A DNA stretch of 64,000 nucleotides from Chitinophaga jiangningensis (GTDB lineage: Bacteria > Bacteroidota > Bacteroidia > Chitinophagales > Chitinophagaceae), in NCBI RefSeq assembly GCF_900142605.1, contig NZ_FRBL01000004.1, forward strand, positions 310,001 to 374,000. Reading direction: 5' to 3'. A program made the position numbers and the translations under genes. The notes beneath the pieces are model-generated. The model saw only the letters and a list, made by a program, of their open reading frames with translations, was not told the origin of the DNA and ran no database searches. Below are positions 1 to 9,800 of the stretch, piece after piece; the stretch's first letter is position 1; every line of letters starts with the position of its first letter.

Positions 1-1022
1 ATGCGTACAGGAGCCTGCCCGCTCTGATTGCCGAAGCAGAAGGCGGCCAAAAAGCGGTAAATGTGCTGCTGAGCAGGGAAGAGACTTATGGGGATATCAG
101 CCCGGTAAGGCTCGACAACAACGGTGTAACCAGCTTCGTTTCCATTATGCGTGGCTGTAATAATATGTGTACTTTCTGTGTGGTTCCGTTTACCCGTGGC
201 CGTGAGCGCAGCAGAGATGCTCACTCCGTAGTGCGCGAGGCAAGAGAACTGTTTGAAAACGGCTACCGCGAGGTGACACTGCTGGGTCAGAACGTAGATT
301 CCTACTATTGGACAAACGAGGCCGGTGATGAAACTGTCACCTTCGCCATGCTCCTGGAAAGAGTAGCACAGATCGATCCGTTGCTGCGCGTTCGCTTCAG
401 CACCTCCCATCCGAAAGATATCACAGATGAAGTACTGCACACCATGGCGAAGTACGAGAATATCTGTAATTATATCCATCTGCCGCTGCAAAGTGGCAGT
501 ACCAGAGTGTTGCAACTCATGAACCGCACCTACACCAGGGAATGGTATATGAAAAAGGTGGACCGCATCCGTGAAATCCTTCCTGACTGCGGCATCTCCA
601 CCGACATTATCACCGGCTTCTGCACAGAAACAGAAGAAGAACACCGCGAAACCATGGAAGTAATGGAATACGCCCGTTACGACCTCGCCTATATGTACTT
701 TTACTCCGAACGCCCGGGCACACTGGCTGCACGCCGCTACCAGGACGATATTCCGGAAGAAGTGAAGAAAAGACGCCTTGCGGAAATTGTGGAATTACAC
801 CGCCGTCATTCCCTTGAGGGCATGCAGCGCGAAGTAGGCCGCACCTACAAAGTACTGGTAGAAGGCACCTCCAAACGCTCCGCTGAAGAGCTGTTTGGCC
901 GCAACGACCAGAACAAAGTGATTGTTTTCCCTAAAGAAAACTATCAGAAAGGCGATTATGTTATGGTGAAAGTGGATAGCTGTACCTCCGGTACGCTGAG
1001 AGGAACGGCGGTAAGTGAATAA
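1..1022 (+). CDS. miaB: tRNA-2-methylthio-N6-dimethylallyladenosine synthase MiaB (3' part)
   Basis: Radical SAM methylthiotransferase that adds the 2-methylthio group to i6A37 of tRNAs reading UNN codons. The gene is cut by the window edge: the frame is open back to base 3, and the reading upstream of the GTG at 63 (AYRSLPALIAEAEGG) is typical MiaB sequence, so that GTG is not a real start. The radical SAM motif CNNMCTFC follows RG and is followed by VVPFTRGRERSR, as in MiaB. The substrate-binding core follows, and the last 65 or so residues look like the TRAM RNA-binding domain. The N-terminal UPF0004 domain is mostly outside the window. Its partner enzyme MiaA is encoded at 57992-58897. 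It leads a same-strand run into the sigma-54 activator, lptE and secG. Confidence 0.96.
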   Translation, partial: AYRSLPALIAEAEGGQKAVNVLLSREETYGDISPVRLDNNGVTSFVSIMRGCNNMCTFCVVPFTRGRERSRDAHSVVREARELFENGYREVTLLGQNVDSYYWTNEAGDETVTFAMLLERVAQIDPLLRVRFSTSHPKDITDEVLHTMAKYENICNYIHLPLQSGSTRVLQLMNRTYTREWYMKKVDRIREILPDCGISTDIITGFCTETEEEHRETMEVMEYARYDLAYMYFYSERPGTLAARRYQDDIPEEVKKRRLAEIVELHRRHSLEGMQREVGRTYKVLVEGTSKRSAEELFGRNDQNKVIVFPKENYQKGDYVMVKVDSCTSGTLRGTAVSE

Positions 1023-1089
1023 TCTTGCGTTACCTGTTTCCTACACCAGATTTAGTATTTTAAACAATTCAAAAGAGGCTTAACGACAT

Positions 1090-2331
1090 ATGGATATACA
1101 GGCTATTAAAAACAGGTTTGGCATTATCGGCAATAGCCCGGCGTTGAATTACGCACTGCAGGTGGCTGTACAGGTAGCCAATACCGACCTCACCGTACTG
1201 ATCAACGGGGAAAGTGGTGTTGGTAAGGAAGTATTCTCTCAGATCATCCATGCGTTAAGTGCCCGCAAGCATAACCCGTTTATCGCGGTAAACTGCGGCG
1301 CCATACCTGAAGGTACCATCGACTCCGAATTATTTGGTCACGAAAAAGGCTCGTTTACCGGCGCCGTAGATAACCGCAAAGGTTATTTCGAAACCGTAAA
1401 CGGCGGTACCATCTTTTTGGATGAAATCGGTGAAATGCCACTGGGCACTCAGGCCAGATTACTGCGTGTACTCGAAACCGGTGAATATATTAGGGTAGGT
1501 TCTTCCAAAGTACAAAAAACAGATGTACGCGTAATAGCCGCCACCAACAGGGATTTACTGGAACGCACCCAGCAGGGTAAATTCCGCGAAGACCTCTACT
1601 ACCGCCTCAATACCGTGCCTATCCGGGTACCGGCGCTGCGCGACAGAAAAGAAGACATTCCTTTGCTGTTCCGCAAATTTTCTGTGGACTTCTCTGAAAA
1701 ATATAAAACCCCTTCCATCCAGCTGGACGACGAAGCACGTAACATGCTCGTCAATTATCCATGGAGAGGGAATGTAAGGGAACTGAAAAATATCGCGGAG
1801 CAGATTTCGGTATTGTCGACCGACAAAATGGTTACGGCCACCGACCTGAAACGCTTCCTGCCGGAGCATCCGGAAATGAACAGACTGCCCATGCTGGCCG
1901 CTCCGCAGCAACAAAGCGGGGGCGACTTCGCCAGTGAAAGAGACATTCTTTACAAGCTGTTCTTCGACATGAAAAAAGATGTGACAGAGCTGAAGAAGAT
2001 GTTTTTTGATATCCTGCAAAACCCGTCACTGGGGCAGAATCATGATTTCCATCCGGCGGACAGTCACGTACTGCACAGCTTCCCGGCCACAGCCGATATC
2101 ACGCCACAGGCACCGGTGATCAGCAATGCACAGCCTATCATTATCCAGGATGGTAAAATAGATCATCACGAGGAGGTGGAAGAAACCCTTTCCATTGCCG
2201 ATAAAGAAAAGGAACTGATCGTAAAAGCCCTGAAAAAGCACAAGGGTAAACGAAAAGATGCCGCTTTAGACCTCGGGATTTCCGAAAGGACCTTGTACAG
2301 GAAACTGAAAGAATATAATATCGCAGAATAA
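1090..2331 (+). CDS. Sigma-54-dependent transcriptional activator without a sensory domain
   Basis: AAA+ enhancer-binding protein that remodels the RpoN holoenzyme. The 413-residue protein starts almost directly with the ATPase: Walker A GESGVGKE at 40-47, the sigma-54 contact loop GSFTGA at 87-92 (variant of GAFTGA), Walker B IFLDEIGEMP near 108-117, and an arginine-finger/sensor region up to about 250. The last 35 residues form a Fis-type helix-turn-helix (KRKDAALDLGISERTLYRKL). There is no receiver, GAF or PAS domain, so activity is probably set by expression level or an unseen partner. A poorly conserved linker of about 120 residues separates ATPase and HTH. It lies 67 bp after miaB and 16 bp before lptE, which suggests cotranscription. 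Target promoters cannot be told from this sequence. Confidence 0.93.
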   Translation: MDIQAIKNRFGIIGNSPALNYALQVAVQVANTDLTVLINGESGVGKEVFSQIIHALSARKHNPFIAVNCGAIPEGTIDSELFGHEKGSFTGAVDNRKGYFETVNGGTIFLDEIGEMPLGTQARLLRVLETGEYIRVGSSKVQKTDVRVIAATNRDLLERTQQGKFREDLYYRLNTVPIRVPALRDRKEDIPLLFRKFSVDFSEKYKTPSIQLDDEARNMLVNYPWRGNVRELKNIAEQISVLSTDKMVTATDLKRFLPEHPEMNRLPMLAAPQQQSGGDFASERDILYKLFFDMKKDVTELKKMFFDILQNPSLGQNHDFHPADSHVLHSFPATADITPQAPVISNAQPIIIQDGKIDHHEEVEETLSIADKEKELIVKALKKHKGKRKDAALDLGISERTLYRKLKEYNIAE

Positions 2332-2347
2332 TATCAAAAGATAATTC

Positions 2348-2875
2348 ATGAGGAAAATATTCCCGGTACTGCTCATCATGGGCTTTGCTGCTTTATTCAG
2401 CGGTTGCAGTGTAAAATATTCCGCAACCGGAGCCAGTATCGATGCCAACGCCAAAACGGTGAACGTTCGTTTCTTTGAAAACAGGGCACCACTCAATAAC
2501 CCAACGCTGGGACAGCGTATGACGCAGAAACTGCGTGATAAGATTCAGTCCCAGACCAAACTCGTACAGGTAGCAGAAACGGAACCCCGTGCTGACTATG
2601 AGTTCAGGGCTACTATTACCGGCTATAGCTTCACCAACGCGGCGGTAACCAACGTAGATCAGTCTGCAAGGTCCAAACTCACCGTAACCGTAAACGTAGT
2701 GTTCATCAAGCGTGTGGAAGGAACCGATAAAAAAGGCTGGACACAGTCATTCTCCCGCAGTGCGGAATTCTCCGCATCGCAGCTGGCAAGCAGTGTGGAA
2801 AACACTTTGCTGGATAACGAGATCATTCCCAACATCACCGATGATATCTTCAACCGTGCATTTGCCAACTGGTAA
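2348..2875 (+). CDS. lptE: LptE-like LPS-assembly lipoprotein
   Basis: A 175-residue lipoprotein resembling the Bacteroidota LptE family, the outer-membrane lipoprotein that plugs the LptD barrel during LPS insertion. The signal peptide ends in a lipobox (ALFSGC) with Cys20 as the acylated residue. The mature part has the family pattern: a short beta strand with NVRFFEN, then TQKLRDKI, a beta-rich centre, and a conserved end with the NTLLDNEI and DDIFNRAFANW segments. It sits between the sigma-54 activator and a TPR-like gene, followed by secG. That order (activator, LptE, TPR-like, SecG) fits an envelope-biogenesis operon. The family assignment is by pattern recognition; the function in this organism is inferred. 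Confidence 0.85.
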   Translation: MRKIFPVLLIMGFAALFSGCSVKYSATGASIDANAKTVNVRFFENRAPLNNPTLGQRMTQKLRDKIQSQTKLVQVAETEPRADYEFRATITGYSFTNAAVTNVDQSARSKLTVTVNVVFIKRVEGTDKKGWTQSFSRSAEFSASQLASSVENTLLDNEIIPNITDDIFNRAFANW

Positions 2876-2929
2876 TCATTTTCCGTTTTAATAGCTCATA
2901 CATTTCGGAATTTTATTACATTAGCATGT

Positions 2930-4243
2930 ATGACACCGAACAGGATTATTGAACATATCTTCCATGTACCCGATTTGCATCAGGTGAACGAAGCAGCGTT
3001 GAACAGCATGGTGGCGGACTATCCGTATTTCGCAGCCGCTCGTATCCTCCTGGCCCGGAAAGATTTTTCCAGGCATAATGATGTAAATAGTCCTGCCGTT
3101 AAAGCCGGTAGTTTATACAGTCATCAACAGCATTATTATTACAATTTTGTCACCTCAGCACCTGTGCTGATGGAAGTGGAAGAACGCATTCCTGCCATCA
3201 TACCCGAAGACGCGCTGCCAACGGGGCCTTCTGCCGACTTACTGGACGCAGTGGCTACCACGCCAGTCAATCCGCTGCGCATAGTGGCCAGGGCCACGGA
3301 AGAATCGCCTGTGGCAGAAGCCATCAGTACACCATTACAGGAAGCCACTGTGGCAGAAATAATGGATGCTATTGCAGAAGAGAGCAACATAGATAATGAA
3401 GGTGCGCTGTCAGTTACCGGGGAGATGCCAGGGTATCCTGAAACCACTCACGCGGCTGATGCAGTAGTGGCTCAGCAGGAAAGTGAAGCTCCGGTTGCAG
3501 TTATTGGAGAGACGCTACCGCATCCTGAAACCACCCACGCGGCTGATGCAGTAGTGGCTCAGGAGGAAAGTGAAGCTCCTCCCGCCGTTGATGAGGAGAT
3601 GTTACCGTCTCCCGACACTACCGAAACCACTGATGAGGCGAATGCCCTTGAGGAAGAAGAAATGGAAACAGAAAAAGAACTCGATTCGCTGAACCCGGGC
3701 ATCCACCTGGCAGCGGAAAACAATACAGACACGGCTGCACCGGAAAATCCGGAGCCCATGATAAAGATATTCCCACTGGAATTATCAGATGATGCACCAA
3801 CAGAACTCATTTTCCAGCCTTTATATACAGATGATTATTTTGCATATAAGCGCCTGAAAGATCCCGAACATGCGGATGAACTGAGTGTACAGGGAGAAGC
3901 GGAAATGAAAAGCTTCACCTCCTGGCTGCGTGAAATCAAGGATAATTTTGCCGGAAAAACCAATAAAGACTGGTACCAGCAACAGCTGCACCGGATTTAT
4001 GAGGAAGATGAGGAGCCTGAAATTTCTGAAACAGTGGAAAAAATGGCGCTCGACTCCATACGGATTAACAATGATATCGTTTCTGAAACATTGGCAGATA
4101 TCTGGGTCCGCCAACGGCAGTACCAGAATGCCATTCAGATATATCAAAAATTAAGTTTGCTTAATCCCGACAAAAACGCTTATTTTGCGCAAAAGATAAA
4201 AGAATTAAAGTCACTTATAGACAACAAAAATAAACAGTCGTAA
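2930..4243 (+). CDS. TPR-like protein with a coding minisatellite, function unknown
   Basis: A 437-residue protein I cannot assign a function. The N-terminal 100 residues (start MTPNRIIEHIF) look like a conserved soluble domain, with no signal peptide. The middle, about 100-270, is acidic and low in complexity, and holds an in-frame tandem repeat of 29 residues per unit (ETTHAADAVVAQ core). The C-terminal 60 residues form a helical pair ending in RQRQYQNAIQIYQKLSLLNP, a TPR signature. It lies 54 bp after lptE and its stop codon is 3 bp before secG, so it is very likely cotranscribed with secG and may act on envelope assembly or secretion; this is guilt by association only. The variable acidic linker suggests a flexible tether. 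Confidence 0.75.
   Translation: MTPNRIIEHIFHVPDLHQVNEAALNSMVADYPYFAAARILLARKDFSRHNDVNSPAVKAGSLYSHQQHYYYNFVTSAPVLMEVEERIPAIIPEDALPTGPSADLLDAVATTPVNPLRIVARATEESPVAEAISTPLQEATVAEIMDAIAEESNIDNEGALSVTGEMPGYPETTHAADAVVAQQESEAPVAVIGETLPHPETTHAADAVVAQEESEAPPAVDEEMLPSPDTTETTDEANALEEEEMETEKELDSLNPGIHLAAENNTDTAAPENPEPMIKIFPLELSDDAPTELIFQPLYTDDYFAYKRLKDPEHADELSVQGEAEMKSFTSWLREIKDNFAGKTNKDWYQQQLHRIYEEDEEPEISETVEKMALDSIRINNDIVSETLADIWVRQRQYQNAIQIYQKLSLLNPDKNAYFAQKIKELKSLIDNKNKQS
3422..3640 (+). repeat. 87-bp in-frame tandem repeat (about 2.5 units)
   Basis: Units begin at 3422, 3509 and 3596, an exact 87-bp period (29 codons). Units one and two are nearly identical over the stretch encoding PETTHAADAVVAQ; the third is diverged and partial. 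The period keeps the frame, so copy-number change would lengthen or shorten the acidic linker of the TPR-like protein without breaking it. Confidence 0.85.
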
Positions 4244-4246
4244 TCT

Positions 4247-4612
4247 ATGTTGATAGTTTTTGGTATCCTGATCATCCTGGCCTGTGTGTTATTAGGCTTT
4301 TTCGTTCTGATCCAGAACCCTAAAGGGGGCGGTCTTTCCGGCTCATTCGGAGGTATTGGTAATCAGGTGATTGGTGTACGTCAGACCACGGATGTGCTCG
4401 AAAAAGGTACCTGGATTCTCGCTGCGCTCATTGCGGTACTGTGCCTCACTGCTCCTTTCTTCATTGGTGGTAAAGGCGGTAGCACTAACCAACTGGAGCA
4501 AACAGCGATTGAGAAGCAAATGGGTAAAATGCCAGTTCAGCAAGCTCCTGCAAACACTGCACCTGCACCTCAGGGTCAGCCCGCTCCTGCACCAGCTCCA
4601 CAAGGCAATTAA
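4247..4612 (+). CDS. secG: Preprotein translocase subunit SecG
   Basis: Small inner-membrane subunit of the SecYEG channel that aids preprotein translocation. The 121-residue protein has a first membrane helix at about 2-23, the family's cytoplasmic loop QNPKGGGLSGSFGG, and a second helix at about 53-74. The tail of some 45 residues is rich in Pro, Ala and Gln (PAPQGQPAPAPAPQGN), longer than in E. coli but common in Bacteroidota. It starts 3 bp after the TPR-like gene, and a rho-independent terminator follows at 4636-4664, so this is the end of the operon that includes lptE. Confidence 0.95.
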   Translation: MLIVFGILIILACVLLGFFVLIQNPKGGGLSGSFGGIGNQVIGVRQTTDVLEKGTWILAALIAVLCLTAPFFIGGKGGSTNQLEQTAIEKQMGKMPVQQAPANTAPAPQGQPAPAPAPQGN

Positions 4613-4635
4613 TATTATTCGTATAATATATCAGC

Positions 4636-4664
4636 AAACCTCGCCGTTAAAAGCGAGGTTTTTT
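4636..4664 (+). terminator. Rho-independent terminator after secG
   Basis: Perfect 9-bp stem AAACCTCGC (4636-4644) with GCGAGGTTT (4653-4661), an 8-base loop, and a run of six T at 4659-4664. It ends the secG operon and argues that mltG begins at the ATG at 4681 rather than at the TTG at 4663, which overlaps the T run. Confidence 0.9.
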
Positions 4665-4680
4665 GTTACCGTCAATATTT

Positions 4681-5730
4681 ATGGCAAAAAGGAAGCAATC
4701 AGGCACTAAATCCGTGCTGCTGAAACGCACATTATTAATCGTTGGCTGCCTGCTGGCAGGTGTACTCGTTTATATCAGCTACCGGGTATTTGGCCCCAAC
4801 ACCAAAGCATTTGGAGATAACAAATACTTCTACGTACGCACCGGCAGCACCTACTCCGATGTATTGGAAGGCCTCCGCGAACAAAGCATCGTACGTAACT
4901 CCACCAGCTTCAACTGGGTCGCAAAAGAACTTGGATACCCCTCCCGCGTAAAAGCAGGCCGGTACAAGATCACCCCGGGCATGAGCAACTTCGATATCGT
5001 AAAACTGCTCCGCTCCGGCCGACAGGCCCCGGTGGACCTCGTCATCAATAAACTCCGCACCAAACAGGACTTTATCCATAAAATAGGTATTAACCTGGAA
5101 GCGGACTCCGTTACCCTGGCCGCGATGATGCGCGATCAGGTATACCTCCGCCAGTTTGGCCTGGATTCCAACACCGTGATGTGCGCCGTACTGCCCAACA
5201 CCTACGAGTTTTACTGGAATACCAGCGCCGACGCTGTTTTCCGTAAACTGGAAAAAGCCCGTGAAGCCTTCTGGACCGACGAGCGTAAAGCCAAGGCCAA
5301 AGCCCTGGACCTTACACCGGTACAAGTCACCATCATCGCTTCCATTGTAGAGGAAGAAACTAATAAAAACGATGAGAAACCACTGGTTTCAAGCGTTTAT
5401 ATCAACCGTTTCCGCAAAGGCATGCGCCTCCAGGCCGATCCTACCGTAAAATTTGCCCTGCAGGACTTTGGCCTCAAAAGAATCCGGGAGGTGCATACCC
5501 AGTACGAATCGCCCTACAACACCTACCGGGTAGCTGGCCTCCCTCCCGGCCCAATCTGTACGCCTTCTGAAAAATCCATCAACGCAGTTTTAAATACACC
5601 GGATACAGATTATCTGTATTTTTGCGCCAGAGCCGATTTTTCAGGGTATCATGCGTTTGCAGCCACCTATAGCGAACACCTGGAAAACGCCCGGAAATAC
5701 CAGGCAGAACTCAATAAAAGAGGCTATTAA
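4681..5730 (+). CDS. mltG: Endolytic murein transglycosylase MltG (YceG-like)
   Basis: Membrane-anchored lytic transglycosylase that cuts nascent peptidoglycan strands and limits their length. The start at 4681 (MAKRKQSG) was chosen because a longer reading from TTG 4663 runs into the secG terminator. A basic N-terminus is followed by one membrane helix at about 16-35, a LysM-like region, and the YceG catalytic domain. The signature ASIVEEET contains the catalytic Glu near residue 220, followed by SSVYINRFRKGMRLQADPT and the C-terminal PPGPICTPS loop, all conserved in MltG. The length (349 residues) is normal. It is followed after 28 bp by the YihY-type gene. Confidence 0.95.
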   Translation: MAKRKQSGTKSVLLKRTLLIVGCLLAGVLVYISYRVFGPNTKAFGDNKYFYVRTGSTYSDVLEGLREQSIVRNSTSFNWVAKELGYPSRVKAGRYKITPGMSNFDIVKLLRSGRQAPVDLVINKLRTKQDFIHKIGINLEADSVTLAAMMRDQVYLRQFGLDSNTVMCAVLPNTYEFYWNTSADAVFRKLEKAREAFWTDERKAKAKALDLTPVQVTIIASIVEEETNKNDEKPLVSSVYINRFRKGMRLQADPTVKFALQDFGLKRIREVHTQYESPYNTYRVAGLPPGPICTPSEKSINAVLNTPDTDYLYFCARADFSGYHAFAATYSEHLENARKYQAELNKRGY

Positions 5731-5758
5731 CTTTAACTGACATCAACAATATATCATC

Positions 5759-6715
5759 TTGGCATTTAAACCTGAAAATTTAATCTTCAGATCCTCCCCT
5801 TATAAAAGACTGGTTAACCGGACCAAAACCCTGATCCTGCCAGGCTTTGAAGGATTGCCACTGTATGATGTACTCAAACTTTTCGGACAGGAAACAAAAG
5901 CCCGGGGACTGGGCGACAGGGCCAGGGCGATCAGCTTTAACTTCCTGCTGGCCATTCCCCCGTTCTTTATCTTCCTGTTTACGCTGGTGCCCTATGTGCC
6001 GCTGAAAAATATAGAACCTACCCTGTACGACCTTGCTCAGGACCTTACACCTAACTACAATACCTATATCATCGTCCGGGAAATGATCCACGACTTCCTG
6101 TATACCCATCGTAACGGGTTACTGTCCGTGGCCTTCCTCATGGGTTTCTTTTATTCTTCCAACGGTGTAATGGGTATCCTGCGCTCTTTCAATAAAATGG
6201 AGCGCTCCGGCTTTCATAAGCGCAAATGGTGGCAAAACAGGCTGATAGCCCTGCAGCTGACCGGACTGCTGGTAATCATCCTCCTGATTACCGTGGGCCT
6301 CGTGATCGCACAAGGCGCCACCCTGCGTGCCATCTTTAATTGGCTTAACATTACGAGCCCATTCGTAAAAAATATCATTGACATCTCCCGCTGGCTAATC
6401 ATAATTGGCCTGCTCTACTCCGTAAACGCAGTACTGTACCGCTTTGGCCCTGCCACCGAAAAACGCTGGCGATTCATCACTGCTGGTGCCACCGTTGCCA
6501 CCGCAGGCATGATCCTGGTGACCGTAGGCTTCTCCTACTTTGTCAACAATTTTGGTAATTACAACAAAATCTATGGCTCCATCGGTACCGTGTTAATCCT
6601 CATGCTCTGGGTATTTCTTAACTCCCTGTTCCTGCTCGTAGGCTTCGAACTCAATGCCAGCATTCGCCACCTCAGCGAAGAAAGAAAGGCTATGAAACCG
6701 GTTGCAATTCCTTAA
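5759..6715 (+). CDS. YihY/BrkB-family inner-membrane protein
   Basis: A 318-residue polytopic membrane protein of the YihY/virulence factor BrkB family, once called ribonuclease BN; the transport or envelope role is not settled. About six hydrophobic helices lie between residues 60 and 300, with family features FNFLLAIPPFFIF, FYSSNGVMGILRSFN and YGSIGTVLILMLWVFL. The reading begins with a TTG codon at 5759; an in-frame stop lies at 5738-5740 and no ATG occurs before the conserved region, so TTG (or ATC/ATT) must be used. It follows mltG closely and is probably cotranscribed with it. Confidence 0.9.
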   Translation: MAFKPENLIFRSSPYKRLVNRTKTLILPGFEGLPLYDVLKLFGQETKARGLGDRARAISFNFLLAIPPFFIFLFTLVPYVPLKNIEPTLYDLAQDLTPNYNTYIIVREMIHDFLYTHRNGLLSVAFLMGFFYSSNGVMGILRSFNKMERSGFHKRKWWQNRLIALQLTGLLVIILLITVGLVIAQGATLRAIFNWLNITSPFVKNIIDISRWLIIIGLLYSVNAVLYRFGPATEKRWRFITAGATVATAGMILVTVGFSYFVNNFGNYNKIYGSIGTVLILMLWVFLNSLFLLVGFELNASIRHLSEERKAMKPVAIP

Positions 6716-6751
6716 CTCATCAAATATTCTTTTTTTCACAAGTGTTTCCCT

Positions 6752-6759
6752 TACATTTG
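6752..6759 (+). promoter_or_regulatory. Promoter -7 element TACATTTG
   Basis: Matches the Bacteroidota -7 consensus TAnnTTTG. It lies 58 bp before the ATG at 6818 and only 7 bp before an in-frame GTG at 6767, which supports the ATG as start of the M43 protease. No good -33 TTG was found at the usual distance. Confidence 0.55.
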
Positions 6760-6817
6760 TGACTACGTGTATCCGTTAAGGATTGCCAACGATACCATTT
6801 TATCATATCCATCAACA

Positions 6818-9800
6818 ATGAAAAGCAAGTTCCCGAGAGCCTGTTCGTGCTATGCACTACTATGCCTGTTAGTATTACTATTTACGCAAAATACCTACGC
6901 CCAGCTGGCAGCAGTACGCCCGTGCGGTACCGACATCATGCTGCAACATTGGCGCAACAATCCACAGTTTTTATCACAGGAGCAATACCTCAACAAAGCT
7001 ATCCTGGAAAGGCAGCGCAAAGGTTTTCGTGCAAACCTCAACGTTACCCTGCCGGTAGTAGTCCATATCATCAATGAAAACCCCGCCAGCATTACCGATG
7101 CGGCCGTAGCACAGGCCATACAAACGCTCAACGATGCCTACGCCGCACAGGGCGCCTTCGCCGGCGGCCGAACCAATACCAACATTCAGTTCTGCCTCGC
7201 TAAAACAGCGCCTGATGGCAGTAGCAGCACCGGCATCACCCGCAGCACCTCCTACCTCACGGATTTTGATGCCGATATGGAAGGCGACCGCATCACCGCC
7301 ATGGGTAAGTGGGACGGCAGCCGCTACATCAATATCTGGGTAGTGAGCGATATCAAATCGGAATTTATGCAGTCGTTCGAATGCGGCCAGTGGACCCGCC
7401 TGAAAATGGGTGGCTATGCCAGCCCCGGCGGCGATATCGTGGTGGCAGGCCTCGGCGTGGATGTACTGGCTCATGAAATGGGACACTACCTGAGTCTCGC
7501 CCATACCTTCGCTAACCGCGACTGCAAAAACGACGACTGCACCACAGATGGTGACATGGTTTGTGATACCCCTCCGGAAAAAACAATCAGCGGCGGTTAC
7601 GCCTGCACTGCACCGCAAAACAGCTGCGATACCGATACACTTTCCGGGTTCACCACGGATGTAACCGACCTACCGGATAACTTCATGGACTATGGACCGG
7701 GAACCGGCTGTATACTGGGTTTTACACCAGGCCAGGCCGACAGGATGCACAACTTTATCAACACCGCCCTGCCACTCATGGTCAACAGTACCGTTTGCAC
7801 TCCTCCCTGTATGCCAACTGCCATAGCAGGTTTTACCAGGTCCGTAGCCTATCCGCTTACCGGCGATAACATCTCCCTAACCAATACTACTACCGGCGCT
7901 GCCACCTACCAGTGGCTGGTGGATGGTGTACCCAGTGCCACCACTACTGATTTTACACTAACAGTAACGGACAAACGTAATTATATTGTTACGCTGCTGG
8001 CTACTGCCGGAGGCTGCACTTCCACCACTACGGATGTAATAGAAGTAAGTTGCGGCGTAGTAGCAAGATTTTATCCGGACAAACGGAAAATCGCTTCCAA
8101 AGCAGGTGTAGAGCTGGACAAAATATTTTTTAAGAATCGCTCCCGTAACGCCACCTCCTATAAATGGATGATGAGTAACGACCAGGGAATGGCCGAACAG
8201 GTGATCAGTACCAACACGGATCTTGATTTCACTTTCCTCGTGCCAGGCCTATACAATATACGCCTGATCGCTACAAACGGCACCTGTACCGACACTACAT
8301 CGATGCTGCATATTACCGTGGATGATCCTACGCCGGATGCCGCGATCTATGTCACAAAAGTAGAATGCTACCAGCAGGACAAAATCCGCATGAGCATGTA
8401 CTTTTATAATGGCGGATATAAAACCATTCCCAAAGGCACGCCGGTAGCCTTTTACGACAAAGACCCCCGCAAACCTGGCGCTTCCAGGTTAGGTGATTTA
8501 TACCTGATCCCTTCAGACCTGAAAGGAAAATGTGCCACACCGGTATTCACCTCCGTGGTGGATGTACAAGCCACCGGCCTTGATTCCATCGTGGCTGTTA
8601 TTAACGACAACGGCACTACGTTGCCGCTGGCATTACCTAACACGGGTGTGGAAGAAGTACGTTACACCAACAACGTGGTGATCAAACGGAATTTTCGCTT
8701 TAAACCGGTGTTAGACCCAACTGACCTCACGGTGAAACCTTTCGAAAGTATTGACATCACGCCAAAAGGAGAAAACGGAGAAATTGCCAATGCGCAATGG
8801 CTGCCCACGGATGAACTCAGCTGCGCCAACTGCATCACCACTACGTTTACTGCGCCATACCGTAAAGATACCGTCACCACCAGAACAGTGCAGGCTTTCA
8901 GCAAACTGGGCTGCTACGACAATGCCACCGCCACCATTCATATACCTATCGTGGACGACTATACGGTGCAGGTGCGTAAACTGATTTGTGCCGCCAACAA
9001 TTACCTGCATGTCGACTTTACTATCTGCAATAACTTTATAAAAGGTAATATTCCCGCAGGATTAACCGTGAAATTTTATAACGCCGATCCCGCTACAGGT
9101 AACGCTATCCAACTGGGACAAGCATTTGTAACCGGCAGCGCCAGCGCTGCTGCATGCGGTGATTATGAGTTCAGTATACCCACACCTGCATCAGGACAAG
9201 TATTTGCGGCCATTGCCACAGATCCCGCCGTCATGTACCCACCTGTAACCGGGTTAACGGAAGTGGCCTACGACAACAATAGTCACCAGGAAAATTATAC
9301 CGCACCTACCCTGTCCATAACACCTGCGGATACCACCGTATACCGTAAAGCGCTGTTCCAGGCAGGGTTTGTAACTACCTTACAACAGCCCTATACTATC
9401 AAATGGTCGGCTGCACCTACCTATAACATCAGCTGTACCACCTGTGAACAGCCAGAGTTCAGCATGAAATCAAGTGATAAAATCAAACTGGAACTGGTTA
9501 ATAATTATGGCTGTAAACTAAATAGCAACGCTAACTTTAACATATTCTCCCCTGACTTCACCATTGCCCTGAAAGAAGCGCATTGTTTCCGTAACGGTGA
9601 AGTAATCGTGTCGTTTGACATCTGCATGAATAATGGATATGATACCGTTGTTTCCCGCATTCCGGTGACATTTTATGACATCGTTACCAATGCAAAATTA
9701 GGTACCGTATTTTATACCAGTTTCCGACAACCGGGTAACTGTCACACCTATACGCATACCTTCCCTGCACCTGAAAGCGGCCATGGTATAGTGTCTGTGA

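Noticed and set aside
4663..4680. TTG start for mltG giving six extra residues
   Set aside because: It lies at the T run of the secG terminator; the ATG at 4681 gives a normal MltG N-terminus.
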